A stretch of DNA of 64,000 bases from Nocardia seriolae NBRC 15557 (lineage in GTDB: Bacteria > Actinomycetota > Actinomycetes > Mycobacteriales > Mycobacteriaceae): the NCBI RefSeq assembly GCF_007990715.1, contig NZ_BJWY01000003.1, positions 1 through 64,000 on the forward strand, read 5' to 3'. The notes under the pieces are model-generated. The model was given only the letters and a program-made list of their open reading frames with translations, ran no database searches and was not told the DNA's origin. This document shows, in pieces, positions 39,880-50,253 of this stretch (position 1 is its first letter; every line of letters starts with the position of its first letter). A program made the position numbers and the translations under genes.

Positions 39880-41694
39880 ATGACTGAGAGAGTCGCCGGA
39901 CTCGGTGCGCTGTTGGTCTGGCTGGGCGGGGCACAGCCGCGGCTCACCGAACCGGACGAACGCGGGGGTTATACGGTCACCGGCGCGGTGATCGCGCTGT
40001 TCGCGGGCACCTCGGGGGTGGTGACCGCGGTCGCCACCGGTGCCGCCCGATGGCCGATCCTCGCCATCGTGGCGGTGACGCTCATCGCAACCCTGTTGGT
40101 AGGGGCTGCTTCCCGGGCGTTGGCCACCGCGGCCACACCCGACCGGCGGGAAAATCGCCGTGCGGTAGCCGAATTCGCCGGGCGGATCGCCGTGGCCGTG
40201 GTCGCGGGCGTGGTGATCGCCGAATTGGCCTGCACCGTCCTGTTCTCCGGCACCGTGCACCGCCTGCTCGACGAAACCGCGCAGCGCGCCGTGGAATCCG
40301 CGCCCGCCGTGGTCACCGCCCGCACCGACTTCGATCGGGCCGCGGCCGATCGGGCCGCGCTGGATCAGCAGATCACCAAGGCGCAGAACGATGTCACCAC
40401 CGCGCTGAAAATCGCGCGCTGCGAATACAACCCGGACCAGGACTGCGCGGGGGTCCCCAGAACCGGCGTGCCCGGCCGCGGACCCGAGGAACGCACCGCC
40501 AACCAGATGCTCGACGACGCGCGCACCCAGCTCGCGACGGCACAGGGCAAGGTGAACGGGCTCGACGCCAAGGTCGCCGAGCAGGACAGGGCCCTCGCCG
40601 CCGCCCGCAAGGACGCCTACACCGACGGCGACCGCGGGCTCGGGGCGCGCTGGGTCGTCATGAACGACTACACCACAGGACATTTCGGACCGCTGGTGCT
40701 GCGGCTGTCGGTCGCGCTCCTTATGGTCGTACTGGCTCTGCTGCCGCTACTGCTGCGCCGGTGGCGCGGCGAGACGGCCTTCGACCGCAATGTCGCGGTC
40801 CGCACCGAAACCGATCGCATCGAACAAGCCGCCACCACCGCCATCGCCGTCAAACAGGCCGAGGTGCGGGTGGAGACCGAAAAGCTGCGCGCCGAACAAC
40901 AACTCACCGCCGCGCGGCTGGCCGCGCACGCCGACACCGCCATCGACCGGGAACGGCAGCGCACCCGCATCATCGCCGCCATCGGCAATTTCGAGATCGG
41001 CATCACCGAGCCCGCACAGCGGGCGGTGGCCGAATTCGAGAACGCCTCGAGACATGAACTTCCGGAGGGGATAGTGACCCAGTCGCCCAACCTGCCCGCT
41101 CAGCTCACCTCCGGGGCCCTGGCCCCGCTCCCGCCCGCCGGCGCACTCGCGCCCCTCACCCCGGCCGCTCCCCCGGTCGCCGCGCCCGCGCCCGCGAACA
41201 AGGGTGGCGGACTGGAACTTCCGATCATCGGCACGGTGCCCTTCACCGATACCGCGGCCCGCTGGATCCGGCCGCTGGTGCCGTCCTTCGTGGCCAGTGC
41301 CATCGACACCGCCACCCATCCGCTGCGCACCGTGCGGCAGGCCTTCGAGGAGGCCGAGGAGATCACCTTCACGCTGCGCCGGACGCGCAAGGTGACGGTG
41401 GACTCGCAGGATTCGGCGCAGCCGCAACAGCAGATGTACGCCCAGCCGCAGTACGGCTATCAGCTGCCGCCGGGTGCGCCGCAGCAGGTGCACGCGCAGC
41501 GGGTCGCCTCGACCGTGGTGGATCAGCCCTACGCCCAGTACCCGTCGTACTCCGCTCTCCCCCACGGCCAGGTGGTCGAGCCGGGTTACCCGCTCCCGGC
41601 CGCCCCTCAGCATGACGCGCTCGACGCGCGTCGCAATCCCGAACTGGATTACCGCAACCCGCGCGAACTGCCTCCCGGCCGCGGCCAGGAGTAG
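39880..41694 (+). CDS. DUF4407 domain membrane protein
   Basis: A 604-residue protein. Four hydrophobic segments: two close together (about 31-50 and 55-76), one at about 96-118 and one at about 268-288. Between the third and fourth lies an extracytoplasmic or periplasmic-side coiled region (about 120-265) with two cysteines, C-EYNPDQD-C. After the fourth, a charged helical stretch (295-395) leads to Pro/Ala-rich and Gln/Tyr-rich tails. The arrangement is that of DUF4407 proteins, of unknown function. The start follows a GAGGG-type box. The gene ends in a terminator whose loop holds a parS-like sequence. Confidence 0.8.
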   Translation: MTERVAGLGALLVWLGGAQPRLTEPDERGGYTVTGAVIALFAGTSGVVTAVATGAARWPILAIVAVTLIATLLVGAASRALATAATPDRRENRRAVAEFAGRIAVAVVAGVVIAELACTVLFSGTVHRLLDETAQRAVESAPAVVTARTDFDRAAADRAALDQQITKAQNDVTTALKIARCEYNPDQDCAGVPRTGVPGRGPEERTANQMLDDARTQLATAQGKVNGLDAKVAEQDRALAAARKDAYTDGDRGLGARWVVMNDYTTGHFGPLVLRLSVALLMVVLALLPLLLRRWRGETAFDRNVAVRTETDRIEQAATTAIAVKQAEVRVETEKLRAEQQLTAARLAAHADTAIDRERQRTRIIAAIGNFEIGITEPAQRAVAEFENASRHELPEGIVTQSPNLPAQLTSGALAPLPPAGALAPLTPAAPPVAAPAPANKGGGLELPIIGTVPFTDTAARWIRPLVPSFVASAIDTATHPLRTVRQAFEEAEEITFTLRRTRKVTVDSQDSAQPQQQMYAQPQYGYQLPPGAPQQVHAQRVASTVVDQPYAQYPSYSALPHGQVVEPGYPLPAAPQHDALDARRNPELDYRNPRELPPGRGQE

Positions 41695-41707
41695 CCCGGC
41701 GAAACGA

Positions 41708-41764
41708 GCTGTGGCCCGGGATGTTTCACGTTGAACACGGAAACTTCCGGGCCACAGCCTTTTC
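41708..41764. terminator. bidirectional terminator between DUF4407 and MFS genes
   Basis: GCTGTGGCCCGG (41708-41719) pairs with CCGGGCCACAGC (41747-41758), followed by CTTTTC. The unusually long loop (27 bases) contains the parS-like 16-mer. Confidence 0.8.
41722..41737. promoter_or_regulatory. parS-like ParB-binding site (degenerate)
   Basis: TGTTTCACGTTGAACA matches 14 of 16 bases of the ParB consensus TGTTTCACGTGAAACA; the left half is perfect. It lies in the loop of the terminator. Confidence 0.4.
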
Positions 41765-41767
41765 CGG

Positions 41768-43312
41768 CTACGCCGCCGCGCGCTGCTTGCTCGCCGCGCG
41801 GTAGGCGACGAAGGCGGTCAGCAGCAGGATGGCCGCCGTGGCGGTGGCCGCCAGGTGGATGCCGCTGACGAAGGCGGTGTGCGCCGAGTTCAGCAGCTCC
41901 CCCGCCGCGGGTTGCGGTAGGGCACGGGCGGTTTCGATCGCGCCGCCCAGCGATTCGCGGGCCGCGTCGGACTGTGCGGTCGGGACGTGCGAGAGGTCCA
42001 AGCCGGTCCGGAAGGCGGCCATGACGGCACTGCCCAGCACCGCGACACCCAGCGCGATGCCCATCTCCATGGCCGTCTCCGAAATGGCGGCGGCATTGCC
42101 CGCGCGGGCCTCCGGCGCGGTGCTCACGATCAGGTCGGACGACACCGTCAGCGCCACGCCCTCTCCCAGGCCGATGAGCAGGAAGCCGACGATGAACGGG
42201 GTCACCGAGCCCGACGGATCGGTGGGCAACAGCCAGTAGAGCGTCGCGCCGATCGCGACCGTCACCAGCGAGCCCGCCAGCACCGTTGCCGGACGCCACC
42301 ATCGGACCAGCCACGCCGCGGCCAGCGCGCCCACCATGGAGCCGATGGTGCCCGGGATGAGCAGCAGACCGGCCTCGAGCGGCGACTTGCCCAGCACCAG
42401 CTGCAGGTACTGCGAGCCGAAGAACAGCACACCGGCCAGCGCGAACACCGACAGCAGATTGGTGAACACCGCGGCCCGGAAGGCGGGCAGCCGGAACAGA
42501 TCCAGATCGATCAGCGGCGTCGCGAGTCCGCGCTGACGGCGCACGAACACCAGACCCGACACCATGCCGACGCCTGCGGCGATGAGCAGGTTCAGGCTCG
42601 GACCATGGGCGGAGAACTCCTTGACCGCGTACACGATCGGGATCAGGGCCAGCATCGACAGCCCCGCGCTGATCAAGTCGAAGCGACCCGGGTTCGGGTC
42701 CCGCGACTCCGGCACCAGGAACGGGGCCAACAGCACCAGCAGCGCCATGACCGGCAGGTTCACCAAGAAGACCGACCCCCACCAGAAATGCTCGAGCATC
42801 CAGCCGCCCAGCAGCGGGCCGAAGGCCGCACCGGAGGCGGCCATCGCGCCCCAGACGGAGATGGCGAGGGTGCGCTGGCGGGCGTCGGCGAACATGGTGC
42901 GGATCAGGCCCAGGGTGGCGGGCATGAGCGTCGCACCGGCGACACCCTGCAGTACGCGTGCGGCGATGAGCATTTCGGGGTTGACCGCCCAGGCCGCGAG
43001 CGCCGAGGCCGCCGCGAATCCGGCCGCACCGATCAACAACAGCCGACGCCGTCCGATCCGATCGCCGAGGGTGCCCATGGTGACCAGCAGGCCCGCCAGC
43101 ACGAACGAATAGACGTCGATGATCCACAGCAGCTGCGGCGTGGTCGGGGCCAGGTCGGCCGTGATGGAGGGAACCGCCAGATCGAGCACGGTGGCGTCGA
43201 TGGAGATCAGCAGCAGGGCCAGCGCGAGCACGCCGAGCCCGGCCCAGTCGCGCAGCCCGGCGCGGGGTGGGCCCGCGATCGCGGCGGGGGTGGTTCCGGT
43301 GTGGGTGGTCAT
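41768..43312 (-). CDS. MFS drug exporter, DHA2 (EmrB/QacA) 14-helix family
   Basis: A 514-residue transporter with about 14 hydrophobic helices. Family motifs: SIDATVLDLAVPSI in helix 1, MGTLGDRIGRRRLLLIG (motif A), and the motif C-like GAAFGPLLGGWMLEHFWWGSVFLVNLP. It exports drugs or lipophilic compounds in exchange for protons. The ATG at 43312 is next to the shared operator region, and the divergent TetR gene almost surely controls it. Confidence 0.92.
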   Translation of the reverse strand: MTTHTGTTPAAIAGPPRAGLRDWAGLGVLALALLLISIDATVLDLAVPSITADLAPTTPQLLWIIDVYSFVLAGLLVTMGTLGDRIGRRRLLLIGAAGFAAASALAAWAVNPEMLIAARVLQGVAGATLMPATLGLIRTMFADARQRTLAISVWGAMAASGAAFGPLLGGWMLEHFWWGSVFLVNLPVMALLVLLAPFLVPESRDPNPGRFDLISAGLSMLALIPIVYAVKEFSAHGPSLNLLIAAGVGMVSGLVFVRRQRGLATPLIDLDLFRLPAFRAAVFTNLLSVFALAGVLFFGSQYLQLVLGKSPLEAGLLLIPGTIGSMVGALAAAWLVRWWRPATVLAGSLVTVAIGATLYWLLPTDPSGSVTPFIVGFLLIGLGEGVALTVSSDLIVSTAPEARAGNAAAISETAMEMGIALGVAVLGSAVMAAFRTGLDLSHVPTAQSDAARESLGGAIETARALPQPAAGELLNSAHTAFVSGIHLAATATAAILLLTAFVAYRAASKQRAAA

Positions 43313-43335
43313 CAGCTTTCTCGTCTCAACATTGA

Positions 43336-43377
43336 ACCGTCTGGACGGTACAGTACCAGATAAACCGTCCAGACGGT
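43336..43377. promoter_or_regulatory. twin TetR operators between the MFS exporter and its regulator
   Basis: ACCGTCTGGACGGT (43336-43349) and ACCGTCCAGACGGT (43364-43377) are 14-base palindromes, each with a 2-base centre; they are reverse complements of one another. Each is followed by ACAGTA, and their centres are 28 bases apart. They fill the 78-base divergent gap, so one regulator can shut both promoters. Confidence 0.85.
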
Positions 43378-43390
43378 ACAGTAAAGGGCT

Positions 43391-43963
43391 GTGACCACAC
43401 GAAACCCCGCCGGAACCCGCGACCGGATCCTCGACGCGCTCGAGACCCTGCTGCTCGACAAGGGCCTGTCCCAGGTGACGCTGGAGAACGTGGCCGCCGC
43501 GGCGGGCGTCTCCAAGGGCGGCCTGCTCTACCACTTCAAGAGCAAGGACGCGTTGCTCGCCGGACTGCTCCGCCGGGTCGGCGAACGGGCCGACGAGCAG
43601 GTGAGAACCGCGGTGGAGCAGGGTCGTTCGGTGGCGGAGTGGTATCTGCAGACCCCGCACCCGGAGGACGAAACCGACGCGGTCGAACTGGCCCTCTACC
43701 GGTCCATGCTCGCCGCCATGCGCACCATCGACGCGCCGCCGGACACCACGCAGGCCGAGACCGACCGGGCGCTCACCGAGGTGTTGCAGTCCTGGAAGAC
43801 CGCCCTGGACAACGAGATCGACGATCCGGTCCGAGCCGAGATCGTGCGGCTGGTCGGGGACGGCGTCTACCTGCGCGCACTGCTGGGCGCGCCGCCCGTG
43901 GAACCCGAGCTCTACCGGCGGGTGGTGGCCCGGCTGCTCGAGACCGACACACCCCGCGACTGA
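43391..43963 (+). CDS. TetR family repressor of the adjacent MFS exporter
   Basis: A 190-residue regulator. The HTH is at about residues 10-56 (ILDALETLLLDKG, VTLENVAAAAGVSKGGLLYHF), and the rest is a helical ligand domain typical of TetR_C. Translation starts at GTG 43391, 13 bases after the second operator. The divergent arrangement and paired palindromes indicate repression of both genes, released by an exporter substrate. Confidence 0.92.
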   Translation: MTTRNPAGTRDRILDALETLLLDKGLSQVTLENVAAAAGVSKGGLLYHFKSKDALLAGLLRRVGERADEQVRTAVEQGRSVAEWYLQTPHPEDETDAVELALYRSMLAAMRTIDAPPDTTQAETDRALTEVLQSWKTALDNEIDDPVRAEIVRLVGDGVYLRALLGAPPVEPELYRRVVARLLETDTPRD

Positions 43964-44046
43964 CTCCCGCCGCCCCGGGGTGCGAAGTTTGCCCGGACCG
44001 CGTGCATCGGGCGACCGAACGCACTGGTCCGGATAGACTCGGGCGC

Positions 44047-44922
44047 GTGTTGCCGACCGCCGCCGACTCCGTCGGTTCGCCGACCGGCTCGGTGGGGGAA
44101 CCGACTTCTGCCGACCCGGTGGTCGTTCCGATCCGCCCGATGCAGTTCCGCGAACTGCTGGACCTGCCGTGCGCGCTGATCCAGGCGCGGATCAAGACGC
44201 TGGCCGCCCTGCTCGGCGTGGCCGTCGCGGTGGCTTCGGCACTCGCCGTCGCGGGCGCGGTGCTGGCGGCCCTGGCCTCCCATGACTCCGACAGCGGAAC
44301 CTTCTGGGGCGCACTGCTGGTGACCCTGGTATGCGCCTGGGCGGTGCGGTTGTTCGTGCGCGGGGTGACCGTGCCGATCGGCCTGTCCGTCGTGCACCGA
44401 CAGCGCCTGGACTGGCGGGGCGCGCTGCGTCGCATGACCTCGGTGGCCGGGCCGCTGCTGGCGTACCAGGTGATGTACACGCTCATCGGTGTCGGCGTGC
44501 TGACCCTGGGCGCTCCACTGATGGTCACCGTCCCGTTCGCGGTGATCTGGCTGGCCTGGCTGCGCGGGCGGCGCGCCACGCTGCTGCCCGTCGTCTTCGA
44601 CGCCGACGCCCGTTACGGCGATGCGGCGCGGCGCGCGAAAGTGCTTGCGAGCGGGACGGAATGGCAGCTGGTCGGGCTGTGGCTGTACCTGCGCGGATTG
44701 CTGCTTGTCCTGCTGGTGCCGGTGCTGGCGCTGCCGCAGTTCATCGCCGATTTCTCGGGCACCCACCGGTGGACGGTGACGGTGCTGGTCATCACCGCCG
44801 CGCTGCTCATGGTGGCGCTGGGCGAGCTGGTGGAATCGGCCACCCAGGTCGTCACCTATGTGGACCGGCGCTGCCGCCGCGAGGCCTGGGACATTCCGGT
44901 GCCGACCGGAGGTTGCCGATGA
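44047..44922 (+). CDS. polytopic membrane protein of the MoxR/DUF4129 cluster
   Basis: A 291-residue protein from GTG 44047. After a 40-residue Pro/Ser/Gly N-terminus there are about six hydrophobic segments, from IKTLAALLGVAVAVASALAV to the segment near VLVITAALLMVALGELV. There are no catalytic motifs. It resembles the membrane protein gene that precedes moxR2 in M. tuberculosis (Rv3690 position). Its stop overlaps the next start (ATGA), so it is the first gene of the operon 44047-48334. Confidence 0.72.
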   Translation: MLPTAADSVGSPTGSVGEPTSADPVVVPIRPMQFRELLDLPCALIQARIKTLAALLGVAVAVASALAVAGAVLAALASHDSDSGTFWGALLVTLVCAWAVRLFVRGVTVPIGLSVVHRQRLDWRGALRRMTSVAGPLLAYQVMYTLIGVGVLTLGAPLMVTVPFAVIWLAWLRGRRATLLPVVFDADARYGDAARRAKVLASGTEWQLVGLWLYLRGLLLVLLVPVLALPQFIADFSGTHRWTVTVLVITAALLMVALGELVESATQVVTYVDRRCRREAWDIPVPTGGCR

Positions 44923-45994
44923 CCGAGACCGATCACATCCCGGGCCCGAATTCCGCCGGGGCGGTTCCGCCCGAACCCGCTCTGGGTCCGGCGGCCGCGC
45001 ATCTGGCCGCGGCCGAGGACGCCGCCCGGCGCGGGGATTTCGGTGCGGCGCTGCGCGAACGGTATCGCGCGGTCACCCGCGGGCTGGAGCAGCGCGGCTA
45101 CCTGGAGGAGGAGCGGGCGCGGACCGCACGCGAGACCGCCCGGGCCGCCACCGAGGCGGTGCCCGACGCGGTCGAACTCCCGTCGGCCGCACACAGTTTC
45201 GACGAGGTCGTCTACGGCGGGCGCTACGGCACCGAGGCGGAGTACCGGCACCTCGAGCAGGCCGACCGTTTCTCGATCGCGCCGCCGCCCAAGGCCGGGC
45301 CGGTCGAGATCACCGAGAAGCGAAAGGCGCGCAAGGCCAAGGCGGCCAAGGACAAGAGCCGGGACCGCGCGGAACTGCCGGAGTGGCTGCGGGATTGGCG
45401 ATTGTGGGCCGCGGTCGCCGCCATCGTGGTGGTCGGGGTGCTGGTGTTCGCGCTGACCCAGCTCGGGCCCGCGCCCTCGGTGCCGAATCCGCCCTCCGAT
45501 ATCCCGTCGCCGCCGTCGAATCCGCCGAGCAATCCGCCGGAGCGGCCGGATGTGCCGCCGCCCAACTTCGGCGCGGGTAGCGACTCCATCTTCCAGCAGT
45601 TGCCGAACTGGCTGGCCTTCGGCGGTTTTCAGTTCCTCATCGCCTGGGTCGCGGTGCTGTGGTGGCGGGGCCGCCGGCGGGGCGCGATCGTGCGCGAGCC
45701 GCTGCCGGTGGAGGCCCCCGCCAATGAGCTGCTGGCCGGACAGGCCGGGCTGTACCGCAAATCCCGCGACCACGAACACGTCGCGGAGAAACTGCGTTCG
45801 GCGGCGCTGCGGCGGCTGCGGCCGGGGCTCGGCGTCACCGCCGAGACCCCGGCGGAACTGGTGGTCGCGGCCGTGAGTGCCCGCACCGGCACGGACCCGG
45901 CGGTCATCCGCGCCACCCTGTACGACCCGGTCGCCGATCGGGACACGCTGGAACTCGTGGCCGCACAACTCGAATGGATCGAAGCGGAGGTCTT

Positions 45995-45998
<4 letters not shown>
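44919..45998 (+). CDS. DUF4129 domain membrane protein
   Basis: A 359-residue protein. An N-terminal helical part (AAHLAAAEDAARRGDFGAALRERYRAV) is followed by one membrane helix near residues 160-180 (LWAAVAAIVVVGVLVFAL), a Pro/Ser/Asn linker (about 186-215), a second helix near 233-250 and a C-terminal helical DUF4129-like domain (AELVVAAVSARTG). DUF4129 proteins accompany MoxR ATPases and DUF58 proteins; function unknown. Overlaps of 4 bases at both ends couple it to its neighbours, in the place of Rv3691. Confidence 0.78.
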
Positions 45999-47035
<1,037 letters not shown>

Positions 47036-47038
47036 CCC

Positions 47039-48334
47039 GTGGTCGTCACCGGCCGGTTGGCCGCCGCCGCGGTGCTCGCGGCCCTGTTCGTCACCCTGGC
47101 GCTGCCGTCCTGGCTGGGTGTCGCCATCGCCACCCTGGTCCTGGTCGCGCTCATCGCCGTCGATCTGGCGCTGCTGGGATCTCCGGGCGCGCTGGAGCTT
47201 TCGCGGGATCCGATCACCACCGTGCGCGCGGGCCGCGGTATCGAGGTGGAGCTGGCGGTGCTCAATACCGGTGCCCGCCCGGTGCGCGGCACGCTGTGGG
47301 ACGACTGGCCGCCCAGCGCGCACCCGCGCCACCGCACCCACGCGCTGAACCTGCCGTCCAACACCAGGATTCGCCTGCACACCGAGCTCACCCCCGACTA
47401 CCACGGTGACCGGCCCGCCGGTCCGGTGACGATTCGGCTGCTGGGTCCGCTGGGCATGGCGGGCCGCCAGGTGCGGCGCGAGGTGCCCGCCCGGTTGCGG
47501 GCACTGCCGCCGTTCCGCAGCGAGCGCATACTCGCTTCGAAGGTCAAACAGCTACAGCAGCTGGAGGGCCGCAACACCACGGTGATTCGCGGCCAGGGCA
47601 CCGAATTCGATTCGTTCCGTGAGTATGTGGCGGGCGACGATGTCCGCACCATCGACTGGCGCGCCACCGCCCGCGCGAACGACGTGCTGGTGCGCACCTG
47701 GCGGCCGGAACGCAATCGCCACGTGGTGATGCTGTTGGACACCGGCCGAGTCAGCGCGGGACGGGTCGGTGACGGCACCCGCCTGGACGCCACCATCGAG
47801 GCGGCGCTGCTGCTGGGCGGGCTGGCGGCGGCGGGCGGCGATTCGGTCGACCTGCTGGCCTACGACCGCCGGATCCGCACCGAGGTGCGCGGCATCGGCG
47901 GAAAACGCTTGCAGCTCAAGCTCATGCACGCGTTGGCCGGACTCACCCCGGAACTGGTCGACACCGACTACCGGGGCCTGCTGCGCGCCACCTTGCAGCG
48001 CGCCCGCCGCCGCAGCCTGGTGGTCTGGTTCACCCACCTGGACGCCGCCACTGTGCAGGAGGGCCTGCGCCCGGTGCTGCCGGTACTGGCCGAACGGCAC
48101 CGGGTACTGGTGGTGTCGGTGACCGATCCGGAGGTGGCGGCGGCCGCCACCCGCCGCTCCGGCCTGGACGACCTCTATGCGGCGGCCGCCGCCGAGAACG
48201 TCATCGCCGAGCACGCCGTGGCCCGGGAAACCCTGCGCCGCATGGGCGTCCGGGTCATCGCCGCCGCACCCGACCAACTGCCCGGGGCCCTGGCCGACGA
48301 ATATCTGGAGCTCAAGCAGACCGGCGCGCTGTAG
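47039..48334 (+). CDS. DUF58 domain membrane-anchored protein
   Basis: A 431-residue protein. Two hydrophobic helices (about residues 5-40) anchor it, and a beta domain follows. The DUF58 signature is GQGTEFDSFREYVAGDDVRTIDWRATAR near residue 185-212, then a VWA-like part (VVMLLDTGRVSAG). DUF58 proteins pair with MoxR ATPases. The GTG at 47039 lies 3 bases after the moxR stop. The 3' end overlaps the convergent RDD gene by 23 bases. Confidence 0.88.
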   Translation: MVVTGRLAAAAVLAALFVTLALPSWLGVAIATLVLVALIAVDLALLGSPGALELSRDPITTVRAGRGIEVELAVLNTGARPVRGTLWDDWPPSAHPRHRTHALNLPSNTRIRLHTELTPDYHGDRPAGPVTIRLLGPLGMAGRQVRREVPARLRALPPFRSERILASKVKQLQQLEGRNTTVIRGQGTEFDSFREYVAGDDVRTIDWRATARANDVLVRTWRPERNRHVVMLLDTGRVSAGRVGDGTRLDATIEAALLLGGLAAAGGDSVDLLAYDRRIRTEVRGIGGKRLQLKLMHALAGLTPELVDTDYRGLLRATLQRARRRSLVVWFTHLDAATVQEGLRPVLPVLAERHRVLVVSVTDPEVAAAATRRSGLDDLYAAAAAENVIAEHAVARETLRRMGVRVIAAAPDQLPGALADEYLELKQTGAL

Positions 48335-49127
48335 CGGGTTGCGCGGCCGGGTGCCGGGAGAAGGGCGACACCCCGAGCGCGGGCGGCGGCGGTATCTCAC
48401 GCCGCTGCCGCTCGGCCAGCACCGCGCCCAGAATCTGCAGCGGCGGATAGCCGTTCAGCGGCGGCGTGCCCAGACTCGCGCACGCGGCGATGACCAGTGC
48501 CCGGCCCAGCTGATCCTGTACCTGGGGCGTCAGCGTCCGGAACCGCAGCAGGTATTTGCGCATCGACAGCACCAGATCGTCCGGGAGACCGGACAGGTCG
48601 AGCCGCCGCGCCCAGCCCGCCAGCCACGGCGGCGGCGCGGCCAGCGCCGCGTAGGGCAACCGGGTACGGTCGTGCACCACCACGGTCCCGGCCAGCGCGT
48701 CACCCACCCGCCGGGCGTTGGGCGAGCACATCGACACCACGATGGCGATCAGCCCGGTGCCCAGGATCCAGAAGTCCACGATCCCGGCCAGCCCCCGCGT
48801 CACCGCGTGCCGGAAGTCGATGGGCCCGCCGTCGGCGCGCACCACCCGCAGCCCGACCGCCATCTTGCCCACCGAGCGGCCCCGCGAAAAAGTCTCGAAC
48901 AGCACCGGATACCCGATCAGCGCGCTCACCACGGCCACCAGCGTCGCGGCGTCGCGCCACGCGGCGTCGGCGTCCGCCCACACCAGCAGCGCGACGAGCA
49001 CCAGCATCAACAGAATCCCGAGCACGATCTGCACGAGCAGATCGAGCAGGAACGCCGCCGCCCGCGTGGGTATCCGCGCGACCGGCAGTTCCACGGCCAC
49101 CGCCTCGCCAGTCGTGAAAAGTGCCAT
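48312..49127 (-). CDS. RDD family membrane protein
   Basis: A 271-residue protein with an RDD domain in the first 150 residues: RIPTRAAAFLLDLLVQIVLG, FSRGRSVGKMAVGLRVV and DALAGTVVVHDR, with about four membrane helices. The C-terminal half is cytosolic and Pro/Arg-rich, ending in low-complexity residues. RDD proteins are poorly understood transporters or anchors. It is divergent from the SpoIIM-family gene, and the same pair follows moxR2/DUF58 in M. tuberculosis (Rv3694c-Rv3695). Confidence 0.85.
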   Translation of the reverse strand: MALFTTGEAVAVELPVARIPTRAAAFLLDLLVQIVLGILLMLVLVALLVWADADAAWRDAATLVAVVSALIGYPVLFETFSRGRSVGKMAVGLRVVRADGGPIDFRHAVTRGLAGIVDFWILGTGLIAIVVSMCSPNARRVGDALAGTVVVHDRTRLPYAALAAPPPWLAGWARRLDLSGLPDDLVLSMRKYLLRFRTLTPQVQDQLGRALVIAACASLGTPPLNGYPPLQILGAVLAERQRREIPPPPALGVSPFSRHPAAQPATARRSA

Positions 49128-49200
49128 CGGGTCGTCTTCCTCCGCCGGGTGAGATCGCGATGGTTAGCATTCTGTCAGCGCGAGCGCAGGAGGGGTACTC

Positions 49201-50253
49201 ATGGATCTGGACGCCTACACCTTCGTACACCGGCCCTCCTGGGACCGGCTGGATCAGCTGGCCGCCCGCGGCAAGCGGCTCAGCGGGGCGGAGGCCGACG
49301 AGTTGGTCCGGCTGTACCGGTTGACGTCCCAGCAGCTGGCCCGGTTGCAGACGCGGGAGGCGGATCCCGAGCTCATCGCGGGGCTGTCGGCGGTGCTGAC
49401 CCGGGCGCGCGGACGCATACTGAGCGCCCGCATCGCCACCCTCCACGAGATCGGCTATTTCTTCAGCCACCGTTTTCCTGCCGCCGTGTACCGGGCCTGG
49501 CCCTGGTGGCTGTCGGTCGCGACGGTGTTCCTCATCGGATCGGCGGCGCTGGCGGCCTGGGTGGCCAATTCCGAGGCCGCGCGACGGCATCTCGGATTGG
49601 ATACGGATACAGATGCCTTGACACGCCCCGGTGGCGAATTCGAGACCTACTACTACGAGCACTCCCACGACGCCTTCGCCGCCAAGGTGTGGACCAACAA
49701 CGCGTGGGTGTCGGCCATGGCGCTGTTCCTCGGGTTCCTCATCCTGCCCGCGGTGTACCTGCTCTTCATGAACGCGATGAACCTGGGGATCAGTGCCGGT
49801 CTGATGGCCGGGGCGGACCGGCTGGGCCCGTTCTTCGGCTGGATCCTGCCGCACGGAATGCTGGAGCTGACAGCGATTTTCGTGGCCGGCGGGGTGGGCC
49901 TGAAGCTGGGCTGGACGCTCATCGATCCGGGCCGGGAGAGCCGTCCGCAGGCGCTGGCGCGACAGGGCCGGGCGACGGCGGTGGTCGCGCTCGGGCTGGT
50001 CGGCGTGCTGCTGGTTTCCGGGTTTCTGGAGGGCTTCGTGACGCCCAGCGGACTCCCCACCGCACTGCGGGTCGGTATCGGAGCGCTGGCCGAACTCGGC
50101 TTCCTGACCTACGTCTTCACACGTGGACGGATCGCCGTTCGCGAGCAGGAGGCCGCGGTTCGCGGAGAAGAGATGGGGATCGGCCCGGAGCACACAGTGG
50201 GCTATTCGATCGAGAAAGGTCCGGAACCGGTTGTGGGAGTGGCGACTTCGTAG
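49201..50253 (+). CDS. stage II sporulation protein M (SpoIIM) family membrane protein
   Basis: A 350-residue protein. A soluble helical N-terminus (1-95: WDRLDQLAARGKRLSGAEADELV) is followed by about five to six hydrophobic segments from residue 100 on, with the family pattern NNAWVSAMALFLGFLILPAVYLLFMNAMNLG and LPHGMLELTAIFVAGGVGLKLGW. SpoIIM in Bacillus recruits a cell-wall hydrolase complex; non-sporulating actinobacteria keep the family with MoxR/DUF58, probably for envelope work. Start ATG 49201 follows AGGAGGGG. Confidence 0.87.
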   Translation: MDLDAYTFVHRPSWDRLDQLAARGKRLSGAEADELVRLYRLTSQQLARLQTREADPELIAGLSAVLTRARGRILSARIATLHEIGYFFSHRFPAAVYRAWPWWLSVATVFLIGSAALAAWVANSEAARRHLGLDTDTDALTRPGGEFETYYYEHSHDAFAAKVWTNNAWVSAMALFLGFLILPAVYLLFMNAMNLGISAGLMAGADRLGPFFGWILPHGMLELTAIFVAGGVGLKLGWTLIDPGRESRPQALARQGRATAVVALGLVGVLLVSGFLEGFVTPSGLPTALRVGIGALAELGFLTYVFTRGRIAVREQEAAVRGEEMGIGPEHTVGYSIEKGPEPVVGVATS

